A DNA stretch of 51,842 bases from a virus: the IMG/VR virus record IMGVR_UViG_3300035199_000592, positions 1 through 51,842 of that record; one strand, written 5' to 3'. The notes under the pieces were generated by a model. It did no database searches. It saw only the letters and a program-made list of their open reading frames with translations, and was not told where the DNA came from. Made by a program: the position numbers and the translations under genes. Shown here piece by piece: positions 33,360 to 42,300 of the stretch; the first letter of the stretch is position 1, and each line of letters opens with the position of its first letter.

Positions 33360-34949
33360 ATGTCCGAATTGAAAAACATATTAAGAGAAGAATATATAAA
33401 GAAAGAGAATACTGTCACGCCAGATAGCCTGATGGCAATAATAGAAGAGATAATGTCCATCTCACTTAGCCCTCTTGTTGAAGAGAAAGGGTATGAAGGA
33501 TTCAGCGTACATCTCTCGCTCCCCAGACTGACCCCCAATGAATCATGGGGCAAACCAGGCAGCCAATCCAGGGAGGATATAGATAGAATTTTTGCGTCTA
33601 TCACGAGAAAGCCCAGCATTCAGGCTCGAATCGATCACGTCAACAGCTTTGCTGACCCTGCCCGAGCAAGAAGAAAGGGAACCGGAGATAGATTCAACAC
33701 AATATTGAACATGATGATGATCTTGGAGGCACTGCAAGCCTGTCTCAACGATTATAGTGAATCATCTTCGGGGTTTGTATTTGAGGGATTCATGGCGGCG
33801 ATTACTGGCGGCAAGCAGATCTCTGGTCGCGTCGGAGGCACCTTGCCAATTGAAGATTTTGTTAGCGGCGATGATGAGGCTGTCAGTCTCAAGTTATTAA
33901 GTCCCAAAACGCCCATTCACGGAAGCTTTACTAACCTTATCGATTACTTGTTTATCCGCGGAGGATCTGGAGTAGATAAGATCAAATATTTAATTGGTCG
34001 AAAAAATTCTGAGGGTGGCGGCGAGAATGTTACTCAGCTGATGCTGCTCGACTTCGTCATCAATCGTCAAAACTTTGTGAAGATTATGGAGGAGGCTGGC
34101 AATCAAGATCTTCTTGGCGATCAAGCCAAGAACATTGATGATCTTGCGCAAGTTTGGCAAGGCACCCCGGATCAAATAATCGATATGCGGGACATTCTTT
34201 TGCTGACGCCGGGTTATAACGAAACCTTGGGGATGTTTAAGAAGAATGTGGATGATGAGGGCGCCTTCAACCCTGAAGCTAGCAAGCCCAAAGATCCTGT
34301 TGTAAAGCAGAGACAGTACACGGCAGAAAAGGCAAGAGCGGATAGAATTTCAGCGCGCAAGCAAGGCTTTGCCGCCGCCGCCGCAGGCAAAGAGTCTGAT
34401 TTTGAAAGCTGGCTCGCAGCACATCCCCAACTGAAAGATCCTGAACAAAAGAGAGCCCTTAACGCCGCACAGAAGACATACAACGCTGGTTATGCTGAGG
34501 CGACACCCAAGACGCCAGAAGAACCACAACAATTTTCCGAATCTTACTTTGGAGAGTTCCACGAAAGAGAGAAGCTTATGATGGAACAAGAGCGCCAACT
34601 TATGGAAGCCAAAGGCGCCACCGGAGGAAAGCAGTGGACGATCAGTGCCGCGGCAACTGAAAAGTTAGCCAACATTGCTGAAGTTGAGTATTATGGCGAG
34701 ATTAATCTGTCTGATAAGAATATCAAGGAATGCGCTGACATCTATATCGAGAAGATGGGTGAAACCCTCGTGACGCTGCTGAAAACGACGGAAGAGTTCA
34801 CTAAAAATATTGGCAAATACTTCAGTGCTGACCGTCGCTCCACTGCGATGAACGCAAACAAGCAAGCCCAAACGGATGGTCAAGAAGTGGTCACTTTGTT
34901 AGCGAAAGACGAGCAGAAGGCGCCAACAGACATAGACGCCGACAATTAA
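33360..34949 (+). CDS. Putative packaged nuclease-like protein
   Basis: A 529-residue protein. The N-terminus (MSELKNILREEYIKKE) is a short amphipathic helix with LRE, an L-x-E site. Residues 140-190 suggest a PD-(D/E)XK core: FVFEGFMAAITGGKQ with Glu, LPIEDFVSGDD with Asp, and AVSLKLLSPK with S-L-K, followed by GSFTNLIDYLF. Related proteins in marine phages carry the same E...D...SLK order. The Glu of ExK is Ser, as in the protein at 13250. Residues 300-390 are Ala/Lys/Glu-rich linker. The gene lies in the late block. Nuclease activity and packaging are both inferences. Confidence 0.4.
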   Translation: MSELKNILREEYIKKENTVTPDSLMAIIEEIMSISLSPLVEEKGYEGFSVHLSLPRLTPNESWGKPGSQSREDIDRIFASITRKPSIQARIDHVNSFADPARARRKGTGDRFNTILNMMMILEALQACLNDYSESSSGFVFEGFMAAITGGKQISGRVGGTLPIEDFVSGDDEAVSLKLLSPKTPIHGSFTNLIDYLFIRGGSGVDKIKYLIGRKNSEGGGENVTQLMLLDFVINRQNFVKIMEEAGNQDLLGDQAKNIDDLAQVWQGTPDQIIDMRDILLLTPGYNETLGMFKKNVDDEGAFNPEASKPKDPVVKQRQYTAEKARADRISARKQGFAAAAAGKESDFESWLAAHPQLKDPEQKRALNAAQKTYNAGYAEATPKTPEEPQQFSESYFGEFHEREKLMMEQERQLMEAKGATGGKQWTISAAATEKLANIAEVEYYGEINLSDKNIKECADIYIEKMGETLVTLLKTTEEFTKNIGKYFSADRRSTAMNANKQAQTDGQEVVTLLAKDEQKAPTDIDADN

Positions 34950-34960
34950 ACAAATAACAT

Positions 34961-34989
34961 TTGACATTTGTAAGAAAAGTGATTATAAT
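34961..34989 (+). promoter_or_regulatory. Sigma70-like promoter upstream of groEL
   Basis: TTGACA, 17-base spacer, TATAAT, consensus at both boxes. The transcription start is predicted about 17 bases before the chaperonin ATG. Confidence 0.85.
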
Positions 34990-35012
34990 ATAAACATAAC
35001 TATGAGGTATGA

Positions 35013-36596
35013 ATGGGTCGAGAATATGACGACAACCAAACACTGCAGCAAAAGATCATAAATGGCGTAAATAAGCTAGCCGACAATGTGGCTTCCACCC
35101 TTGGTCCAAGGGGCAGAAATGTCCTCCTTCAAGAGAAAGGGGGAACCCCCTTCATTACCAAAGATGGAGTTACGGTCGCACACTTTGTTGAGCTTGACGA
35201 TCCGTTCGAAAACGCTGCCGCCCAGATCATTAAACAAGCCGCAGTTGAAACCAATGCAGCTGCCGGCGATGGCACCACCACTGCAACTGTGTTAGCCCGA
35301 GCCATATTGCGTGAATCTCAAAAATATGTTGCCTCCGGAATATCCCCTATAGAATTACAGCGCGGCATTAATCTGGCATGTAAAGAGGTGTTAGCCAACC
35401 TGTCAAGCATGTCGTTGCCGGTTACGAGCATCGAAGATATTAGACACATCGCAACCATCTCAGCAAACAATGACAAGACAATTGGAAATTTAATTGCCAT
35501 GGCACTCGACCGAGTGGGACAAGACGGCTCGATTACCATCGAAGAATCTCGCTCCATCGAGACTTCGGTAGACATAGAAGAAGGCTTCAAGATCAATGCC
35601 GGCTATTGCGCCGGCGCCTTCATCACTGATGAAAGAAGATCGACCATGATACACGAGGAGCCTCTGATTTTGGTTACGGACTACAAGATAGATTCTATTG
35701 ATAGTATTTTACCAATCTTGGAGATGGTGGCTCGCGAGTCTAGACCACTCATCGTAATTGGCGAAGAGATAGAAGGACAGGCTCTAGCTGCACTGATCAT
35801 GAATGCTATCAGAGGATCACTGAAGGTTGCAGCAATAAAGGCACCCGACTATGGCGAAAGACGAAGGAATCTCTTAGAAGATATCGCAGTTTCAGTTGGA
35901 GCCACGTTCATTTCTAGAACATCCGGCACAAAATTAAAAGAGACTCAGTTAAAAGACTTGGGTACCGCCAAGTTCATAGAGAGTAACAAGTATGCGACCA
36001 CAATTGTTGGCGGCGCCGCAAACCACGACGAGGTAGAACTCCGCATCGAGTCTCTGAAGTCGGCCATCCAAGATGTTGATAATCTGGATGAGGCTGCAGA
36101 GATGCAAGATCGAATAACGAGACTGGTCTCTGGAGTAGCCGTTATTCGGGTCGGCGGTTCCACGGAAGTAGAAATGACTGAAAGAAAACATCGTATTGAA
36201 GATGCACTAGAGGCAGTAAGATCAGCTCAAGAAGAGGGCATTGTGGCCGGCGGAGGTACCTCGCTGCTCAGAGCGGCAGAGACTATTGTGATAATGTCTG
36301 AAGGATCTACGTCGGATATAGGCATCGGCGCCGTTGTGATAAAACAGGCATGCCGAGAGCCTATTCGACAGATGGCACTTAACGCGGGAGAATCTTTCGA
36401 TTTGATTATTGATAAGATCCTAGACGCCGAAAAGGACGCCGGGTGGGACTTTCGAATTGGCGAGATGGTGAATTTGATCGAAAAGGGAATAGTAGACCCA
36501 GTTAAGGTCACCAAAATAGCATTACAGAACGCAGCGTCAGCAGCAGGAACTCTAATGACAACTAATTTTGGAATCATACAAACGGAGAACAAATGA
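35013..36596 (+). CDS. groEL: GroEL-type chaperonin (Hsp60)
   Basis: Folds proteins in an ATP-driven double ring. The 527-residue protein is full length (E. coli 548). The ATP site is complete: TLGPRGRNV with [18 protein letters not shown] near residue 90, and the hydrolytic Asp in the segment [21 protein letters not shown]. The apical domain (about 190-370) is divergent but present. The Gly-Gly-Met tail of bacterial GroEL is missing; it ends IIQTENK. A groES-like gene is at 19766, not adjacent. Its own strong promoter sits before it and its stop overlaps the next start. It could fold the capsid protein, as host GroEL with gp31 does in T4. Confidence 0.95.
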   Translation: MGREYDDNQTLQQKIINGVNKLADNVASTLGPRGRNVLLQEKGGTPFITKDGVTVAHFVELDDPFENAAAQIIKQAAVETNAAAGDGTTTATVLARAILRESQKYVASGISPIELQRGINLACKEVLANLSSMSLPVTSIEDIRHIATISANNDKTIGNLIAMALDRVGQDGSITIEESRSIETSVDIEEGFKINAGYCAGAFITDERRSTMIHEEPLILVTDYKIDSIDSILPILEMVARESRPLIVIGEEIEGQALAALIMNAIRGSLKVAAIKAPDYGERRRNLLEDIAVSVGATFISRTSGTKLKETQLKDLGTAKFIESNKYATTIVGGAANHDEVELRIESLKSAIQDVDNLDEAAEMQDRITRLVSGVAVIRVGGSTEVEMTERKHRIEDALEAVRSAQEEGIVAGGGTSLLRAAETIVIMSEGSTSDIGIGAVVIKQACREPIRQMALNAGESFDLIIDKILDAEKDAGWDFRIGEMVNLIEKGIVDPVKVTKIALQNAASAAGTLMTTNFGIIQTENK

Positions 36597-36805
36597 TACA
36601 AGAAGGAGATCTCTTACACATTCCACAAGGTGTTGAAATGTGGAATGAGTCAGGAAAAGGAATGAAAATGCAAATAACCTGCAAGCCGATTACCGGCGTT
36701 TATATGGGCGGCGGAAGGCATATTTATCATGTTTATGCCAATGGAGAATGGAGCGTCAAAAGAAAAGACGTGTACCCCCTCGGAGCGAATAATGGGGTTA
36801 GTTAA
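36593..36805 (+). CDS. Small SH3/KOW-like protein
   Basis: A 70-residue protein coupled to groEL by ATGA. It begins [13 protein letters not shown] and ends with YANGEWSVKRKDVYPL. The G-D-L start and beta-rich spacing resemble the MKVGDLV family at the right end of the window, though the rest differs. The last 14 bases overlap the next gene. The function is unknown. Confidence 0.5.
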   Translation: MIQEGDLLHIPQGVEMWNESGKGMKMQITCKPITGVYMGGGRHIYHVYANGEWSVKRKDVYPLGANNGVS

Positions 36806-37088
36806 ATTTACAGAAGTGTGCCACAATAGCGCATTAACAACACAGCAAGATTATACGTTACAAGAGGTATTTGTAAACCCCGAACACGTAGTGCTGATCA
36901 GAGAAGAGGGGAGGATCCAAAAGCTCAACGAGCAGGGGATACTTCACAAGGATCTTAATACAGGACACAGGTTTACCAAGCTCACAATTAACCGCGGTCA
37001 TACCGGTACGGAAATCATAGTGGTGGGCGCCCCAGATGTTATAGAAGACACTCTAAATAAAAAAACAAAGGAATTACTAAGAGGATAA
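36792..37088 (+). CDS. Small conserved phage protein, possibly FlbD-like
   Basis: A 98-residue protein starting at ATG 36792 with CGGAGCG upstream. The body (YTLQEVFVNPEHVVLIRE, then RFTKLTINRG, then EIIVVGAPDVIEDTL) is mainly beta, with the pattern of small phage proteins I recall as distantly FlbD-like. It lies between groEL and a coiled-coil protein and is closely packed with both. No catalytic residues are evident. Confidence 0.5.
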   Translation: MGLVKFTEVCHNSALTTQQDYTLQEVFVNPEHVVLIREEGRIQKLNEQGILHKDLNTGHRFTKLTINRGHTGTEIIVVGAPDVIEDTLNKKTKELLRG

Positions 37089-37089
37089 T

Positions 37090-37476
37090 ATGCCAAGAAT
37101 AAACCTACAATACTCCATTGAGATGGAGGAACTTGCTCCGGAGATAGGGAGACTTTATAAGAAAGCTAACGAGCTTATAAATCAGATTTCATTAATTCAG
37201 TACGCTGAATCACAGATTCTCTCATCTTCGATCGTCAATCATATTCATGAAACCCGGGTAAACTTAGCCAAGGCGGATGCCATGTTAAGAGATATTCAGT
37301 CGGTTGTTAGTTCGTATGTAGAGTACGAACTTTCCCAGAATCAAGATGAAGAGACTCAGACTCCCGCCGCGGCGCGACAGTCTGGAACACTTGGCGACCT
37401 GCAAAATAGCATAGAGGCTCTATCTCAGCAGATTGAGGGGAGTGCTTCCGATGAGAACCCCACTCAAAGAGCCTAA
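37090..37476 (+). CDS. Coiled-coil protein, unknown
   Basis: A 128-residue acidic helical protein. Residues 10-85 carry heptad-like spacing of I/L/V (EIGRLYKKANELINQISLIQ). The C-terminal 45 residues are Gln/Ser/Glu-rich with a short second helix. It overlaps the next gene by 26 bases. It may assemble as an oligomer. Nothing ties it to a family. Confidence 0.45.
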   Translation: MPRINLQYSIEMEELAPEIGRLYKKANELINQISLIQYAESQILSSSIVNHIHETRVNLAKADAMLRDIQSVVSSYVEYELSQNQDEETQTPAAARQSGTLGDLQNSIEALSQQIEGSASDENPTQRA

Positions 37477-38215
37477 TAACTTTGTTAGTGCGCATGTACT
37501 AAAAAGTATCATTCCGCCTGATATTCCGATTAAAAGCTATGCTTTTTTTTCAGGTCAGATGGAATTTCCGCTCTTAAAAAAGAGAGAGAGGGTGACATTC
37601 TTAACTAACAAGATTGCTATTTATGATTTTTGGAAGCACTTGTTAGATAAGCCAGAAGTGGTAGCATTGCATGCGGAAGCAATGCACAAACAAACAACCC
37701 AGGGAACAATAGAGGCTTATCAGCGCGAGCTATTAACATATCGAGAGCCGTATATGCGCGCCGCAATCTTCTACTTGTTGAATGCTTACTCTGACGATGG
37801 AAGTGTTTCTTTCGGGACTTATGATATAAATAATTATAATCCGCTCTCTTTACGTCGTTTGCGAGAGTTGGTTAAAAATCCTTATGAGATAGAATTGAAA
37901 TATTACCCCGCAACATATGTGGAGGAAGGTCTGCATTACGCCGAATCAGAAGATCTAATATTTATTCCTGTTGGGGTGTATAACGCCCCTCTTCTTATCA
38001 CCGGACTTTCGGAAGGCTTTGATACCTATGCCTATAATCATCAGCAATTGCACAATACTCTATCAGAGATGGAGAACAAGTTTGTATTATGTTATAAATA
38101 CAGCCCCCGACTCCGAGATCTCTATGCGCGTTTCAATCTAACATACGTTGATAAATATGGCAACTCTACTCGTCACCATCATCGCGCAGAAGACGTAATA
38201 ATAACCAACTTTTAG
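37451..38215 (+). CDS. Catalytically dead relative of the D12 adenine methyltransferase
   Basis: A 254-residue protein that aligns end to end with the methyltransferase at 12446. The N-terminus MRTPLKEPNN matches MKTPLRYPGG, and AFFSGQMEF matches PFFGGGSLE. YMRAAIFYLLNA matches YERAAKYYAINR. The C-terminal NHQQLHNTL...CYKYSPRLRDLY matches DHERLHSLL...SYNNCPKIRDMY, and VIITNF matches IIIIGK. Every functional motif is lost. The glycines of the SAM loop are gone and DPPY is replaced by IPVGVYN (172-178). It therefore cannot methylate in the usual way. Because the fold and length persist it is not simple decay; a DNA-binding or structural role in the late block is likely. The start at 37451 follows the alignment. 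A TTG at 37433 would add six residues. Confidence 0.65.
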   Translation: MRTPLKEPNNFVSAHVLKSIIPPDIPIKSYAFFSGQMEFPLLKKRERVTFLTNKIAIYDFWKHLLDKPEVVALHAEAMHKQTTQGTIEAYQRELLTYREPYMRAAIFYLLNAYSDDGSVSFGTYDINNYNPLSLRRLRELVKNPYEIELKYYPATYVEEGLHYAESEDLIFIPVGVYNAPLLITGLSEGFDTYAYNHQQLHNTLSEMENKFVLCYKYSPRLRDLYARFNLTYVDKYGNSTRHHHRAEDVIITNF

Positions 38216-38223
38216 GAATATAG

Positions 38224-38571
38224 ATGACTCACAAGCTTTTTTTAGCGTGCCTGCTTTTTGCCGCGGGACAGACGATGGGGTGGTTCCAGCTTAACTCACA
38301 ATTTGTGTGGGATTGGTGGAAAGACAAGCCCCTCACCTCAGTATTTTTGTATTCAATCCCCACAGGTATCTGTTTTTGGTATGGTATTCGAATGGCTTAC
38401 GAAGACATGGGTGAAGTTTGGGGCCCCCGGTTTTTAATATTCAGCATGTCTTACCTGACGTTTCCTATATTAACATGGTATTTTTTAAACGAGAGTATGT
38501 TTACGACAAAAACCATGGTCTGCGTCTTACTTTCGTTTGCAATTGTAGCCGTTCAACTTTTTTGGAAATAG
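38224..38571 (+). CDS. Small integral membrane protein, about four spans
   Basis: A 115-residue protein, highly hydrophobic. Spans are seen at about 4-20, 40-57, 66-84 and 92-113, with GQTMGWFQLNSQFVWDWW between the first two. Similar four-span proteins occur in marine phages, and the length suits a small transporter-like (EamA/SMR-sized) fold. I see no holin hallmark, though a holin or envelope role cannot be excluded. Confidence 0.6.
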   Translation: MTHKLFLACLLFAAGQTMGWFQLNSQFVWDWWKDKPLTSVFLYSIPTGICFWYGIRMAYEDMGEVWGPRFLIFSMSYLTFPILTWYFLNESMFTTKTMVCVLLSFAIVAVQLFWK

Positions 38572-38574
38572 GCA

Positions 38575-39333
38575 ATGAGTAACATTTTTTTATTTGACGT
38601 TGACGGCACAGTTACTCCTCCCAAACAAAAGATGGATTCAAATTTTAAAATTGAATTTTTAAGATGGATGAAAGATAAAGAGGTATATATCGTCTCCGGA
38701 GGCTCTTTCCCGCGAATCATAGACCAACTGGGCACGGACATTGTTGATGGTTGTGCCGGCGTGTTTGCATGCATGGGAAATATATTTTATCAGCAGTTAG
38801 ATCAGATAAATCCATCTGGATTTGATGAGTGGCAAATAATATATGAGAACAATTTTCGCGCTCCCCGAGGCTTAAAGGAGAAACTAAAAAAGATAGTTGA
38901 AGACTCCGGTTACCACACAAAAACAGGTAAGCACTCCCTTCGCCGCGAGGGGATGATAAATTTTTCAATCGTAGGGTCCAATGCCACGCCAGAACAGAGA
39001 AGAGAATACACCGTATATGATCTCGAGAATAAAGAGAGGGAAGCGCTCGTGGACGCCCTCAAGAAGCAATATGCTTCTCTGGATTTTGCTATTGGCGGCG
39101 CGGTCAGCATTGATATATTCAAAATAGGGGACGATAAGTCCCAAATTATTGATCGACATTTTGACGAGGCGCTAGAGGGAAATAGGATATTATTTGTTGG
39201 AGATAGAATTCCATTTCCAGGCAACGATTGTTCACTGGCACTAGCCCTGAGACAGCACCCAAATGGCTGTGCATACGAAGTTGAGAGATGGCAAGATACA
39301 GCAGAACTATTAAAGACCGAGCCTTTTGCGTAG
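38575..39333 (+). CDS. HAD-family phosphatase related to eukaryotic-type phosphomannomutase
   Basis: A 252-residue protein. FLFDVDGTVTPPKQKMD gives the HAD nucleophile and acid (Asp8, Asp10). The later sequence tracks the eukaryotic phosphomannomutase rather than generic HADs. GMINFSIVGSNATPEQRREY aligns to the GMxNxSPIGR..xxEER region, IGGAVSIDIFKIGDDKS to SIGGQISFDVFPxGWDKT, and the last acidic motif is GDRIPFPGNDCSLA. It could interconvert mannose phosphates for sugar modification, or act as a sugar-phosphate phosphatase. It starts 4 bases after the membrane-protein gene. Confidence 0.75.
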   Translation: MSNIFLFDVDGTVTPPKQKMDSNFKIEFLRWMKDKEVYIVSGGSFPRIIDQLGTDIVDGCAGVFACMGNIFYQQLDQINPSGFDEWQIIYENNFRAPRGLKEKLKKIVEDSGYHTKTGKHSLRREGMINFSIVGSNATPEQRREYTVYDLENKEREALVDALKKQYASLDFAIGGAVSIDIFKIGDDKSQIIDRHFDEALEGNRILFVGDRIPFPGNDCSLALALRQHPNGCAYEVERWQDTAELLKTEPFA

Positions 39334-39349
39334 ATACTGATAAAAACAA

Positions 39350-39357
39350 CTATTTAT
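39350..39357 (+). promoter_or_regulatory. CTATTTAT motif upstream of the 1181-residue protein
   Basis: Lies in a 42-base gap, 18 bases before the start. It overlaps TATAAT, but no -35 is seen at the right distance. Candidate late-promoter element, shared with three other gaps. Confidence 0.3.
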
Positions 39358-39375
39358 AATGATGGAGTTAAATTA

Positions 39376-42300
39376 ATGGATATATCTACAGGCAGTTGGT
39401 TCGAGTATCTTCGAGAAGAAGTTTTAACTGAGGGGCTGCGAGACATAGGGCTCCCCGAACGGATCGTCGACTTTGTTGAGAACGCGATGCCGCAGGCACC
39501 CGAGAAGTCAAAAACATACGCAGGCAACCAGTGGAAGAAGTGGAAGCTGAACCCTGCCTACGTCTCGCGCCCACAAGGGTTCTGGGTTGACTGGATGAGG
39601 GAGAACTTCGAGAACGAGATAATGGTAAAGATGGTTGGGGATGAGCGCGCCGGCACGGGCGAGATTGTCGCACGCACAATCACCCCCTACCGCGTCGACC
39701 GCGACGTTGGACCGCAGCAGCGCGAGCAATACGATGAAGAAACCATCGAGCAAAACAAGAAGATCGCTTTCGTTGTACAGAATGTAAAAGCTGCTATCGG
39801 CAAGCCCCCCGGTACATGGCGCAAGTCCTTCATGAAGGCAACCAAGGCGTTAAGCAAAGCCGGCACACCTTCTGAAAAGGTCGAGAAAGCAAAAGAATTC
39901 CTTCAAGAATTTTATATATCAGAGTTCCGTAGGTATTGGAATAGTTTTGATGAGTTGTTCTCATGGCTAAACAGCGAGCCAACCAACTATGAAATGATCA
40001 AGGGCGAAGATGATCTTTATGAAGCGCAGAAGATCGCCATCGAGGACTTAAACACCCGAGAAGACCCAGAGCAAGTCCTCCATCAGTTTGAGGATGGCTC
40101 TTATTGGTATAACTTAGATGTGTCTAGCTGCTCCGTTGAAGGCGAGCGCATGGGACATTGTGGCGGCGACACTCGCGGCGTTCTAGTCTCGCTCCGCAAG
40201 CGCCATAAGGGGCGCAAGGCATCCTCGTCTTATATCACAATGACTTGGGAGGTAGAGAACTACGACGGCGGCAGCACCCTCTATCAGATCAAGGGACGCT
40301 CTAACGATGCCCCTCCTGAAGAAATGTGGGATCACATCGACTGGTTCATTAAAAATATGGGCATCACATCGGTGGAAGAAGCCGGCGAGCACTCAAACGA
40401 TCAGGAAGGCTTCCGAGAGATGAACGATTATCTATCCACTCACAACCGAGATGTCAGCTTCACCGGTGCCATCGATGTAGATGCCATTCAAGAAGCCGTG
40501 AATGAAGTTGTTAACGACTACGAGGGCGACAACTCATCGATCGACGGCGAAGTTCAAGGACCAGAAGAGCATGGCGGCGACGGCGTGTATGTTTATATGA
40601 GTTGCCGCTGCAACATCCAGATCGATCTAGGCTGGAAAGGGTTTAGGCACGGCGACAACGAATTCAGAGCCACCTATGGTCCCAACGATGGCACCCCAGA
40701 CGAACGCTTTGAGACTATCCCCGCCAACACTTGGGGAACCAGCGCCCGCGACTTTGTAAGCGAGACAGAGATAGAGAATATCGAGTGGGATCTCCCCGGC
40801 GAAGGCGAGGTTGAGTGGGATGTTAGAATGCTGACGGGCGCTCAACCAGAGGGCGCCGAGATAGATCCAGACTATCCAGCAACCGCCCACCTTGAAATTA
40901 CGATATACACCGCCGAACAAGAGGAAGCTGGTGATGAGGACACCGCGGCACAAAACATGCGATACTTTGGCGAGCAAGTTCAAGAACAGTTCGAAGATAA
41001 CTACGCAGAGATCCACGAGAAGATACGCTCCAAGCTAGCAGAAGGAGGCTACGCAACCAAGACCCCATATGATCGCGAGCGAGCAGGCATGAGCGAGATG
41101 GATCTTGACAACTGGAAAATCTACCAAGATGGTCCGAGATTGGAGTTTTGGTTCAGACGTGGGAAGAGACACGACAATGCGGTGTTAAACTCTGGCGGCG
41201 GACTGGGCAGCATCCCAAATATGGTCAAGATGTGGGCATTTGATGATAACAGAGAAGGACACATCGATGGACTATACAGCAAGATGTTTGGATCGCGCCC
41301 TAAAGCGGGTCGACCGGTCCGCATAGAGAACGACGATCTTAGCCGCAACATGGCGAGAAACTTAGAGAAACTTTACTCCGCAGCAGAAACACCAACAGGT
41401 GATCAACAGAGCCTACCCCTTGGCGATGAGTATAAAGCGCCAGCCGCCAGATTGGTATTAGCGAAAGACTCACGCTTTATCATTTTGCCGGAGACAACAT
41501 TACAGCACGAACAATACCCCACCATGTTGACCAATTGGAAATATGAGATTGGAGTGGATAGCAAATCATCGCCCGAAGAAGTTGAAGTTGTTAAAGACAT
41601 TGTGCATTATTTTAACGCACATCCCGACATGGTGGAGGAAGCTGCCGCAGAAACACTTCGCGGCGCACAGAACAACATAAAGGCACTCGCTGACGCCACC
41701 AAAGCCGACGTTATGTCAGGCAAGTGGCCACAGCATGCTATCCGAGCTATTGACAGCCAGTACGGAGGAAGACATGCCTCGGGATCCGATGAGTGGGCAA
41801 CGCGAGCCATAATGATTGCCACATGGATCAACCGAAACTTCGATCAGATGGGTGAAGTTGAGAAGTGGGTTGCTTGGTTCAAGTTTTTGAAACCGCTGAA
41901 AGAAGGATACTTTAGCCATCCACGCGATGGAGATGTTGAGATGGAGGACGACGCCAATATCGGCATGCCGAAGAGCTTCAACCGGAAGGTCCAAGATCAG
42001 ATGAGGAAACTAGGCACCTATAGCGGCACTGTGAGGGATTATAGGGGTGTGCCCGCCGGAGAGCCCCTGACGGGCACGCTTGGAGAGCCACAGGCAGTAG
42101 GAGAGAGCATAGAGCAGCAGATCGAGAGGATTGAAAGATTACTGCAAGAGAGAGATGATACATATGATCTCCGGCTTTACAGCATTAAGGTTGATGTATC
42201 GATCCAAAAGAATCTAGGCGGTGAGGTGCAGGAAACTCAGACAGAGATCCGCGGAATCGAGGGGGTGACAACCGTGCGCACCCTTGGTGACACTAGGGAT

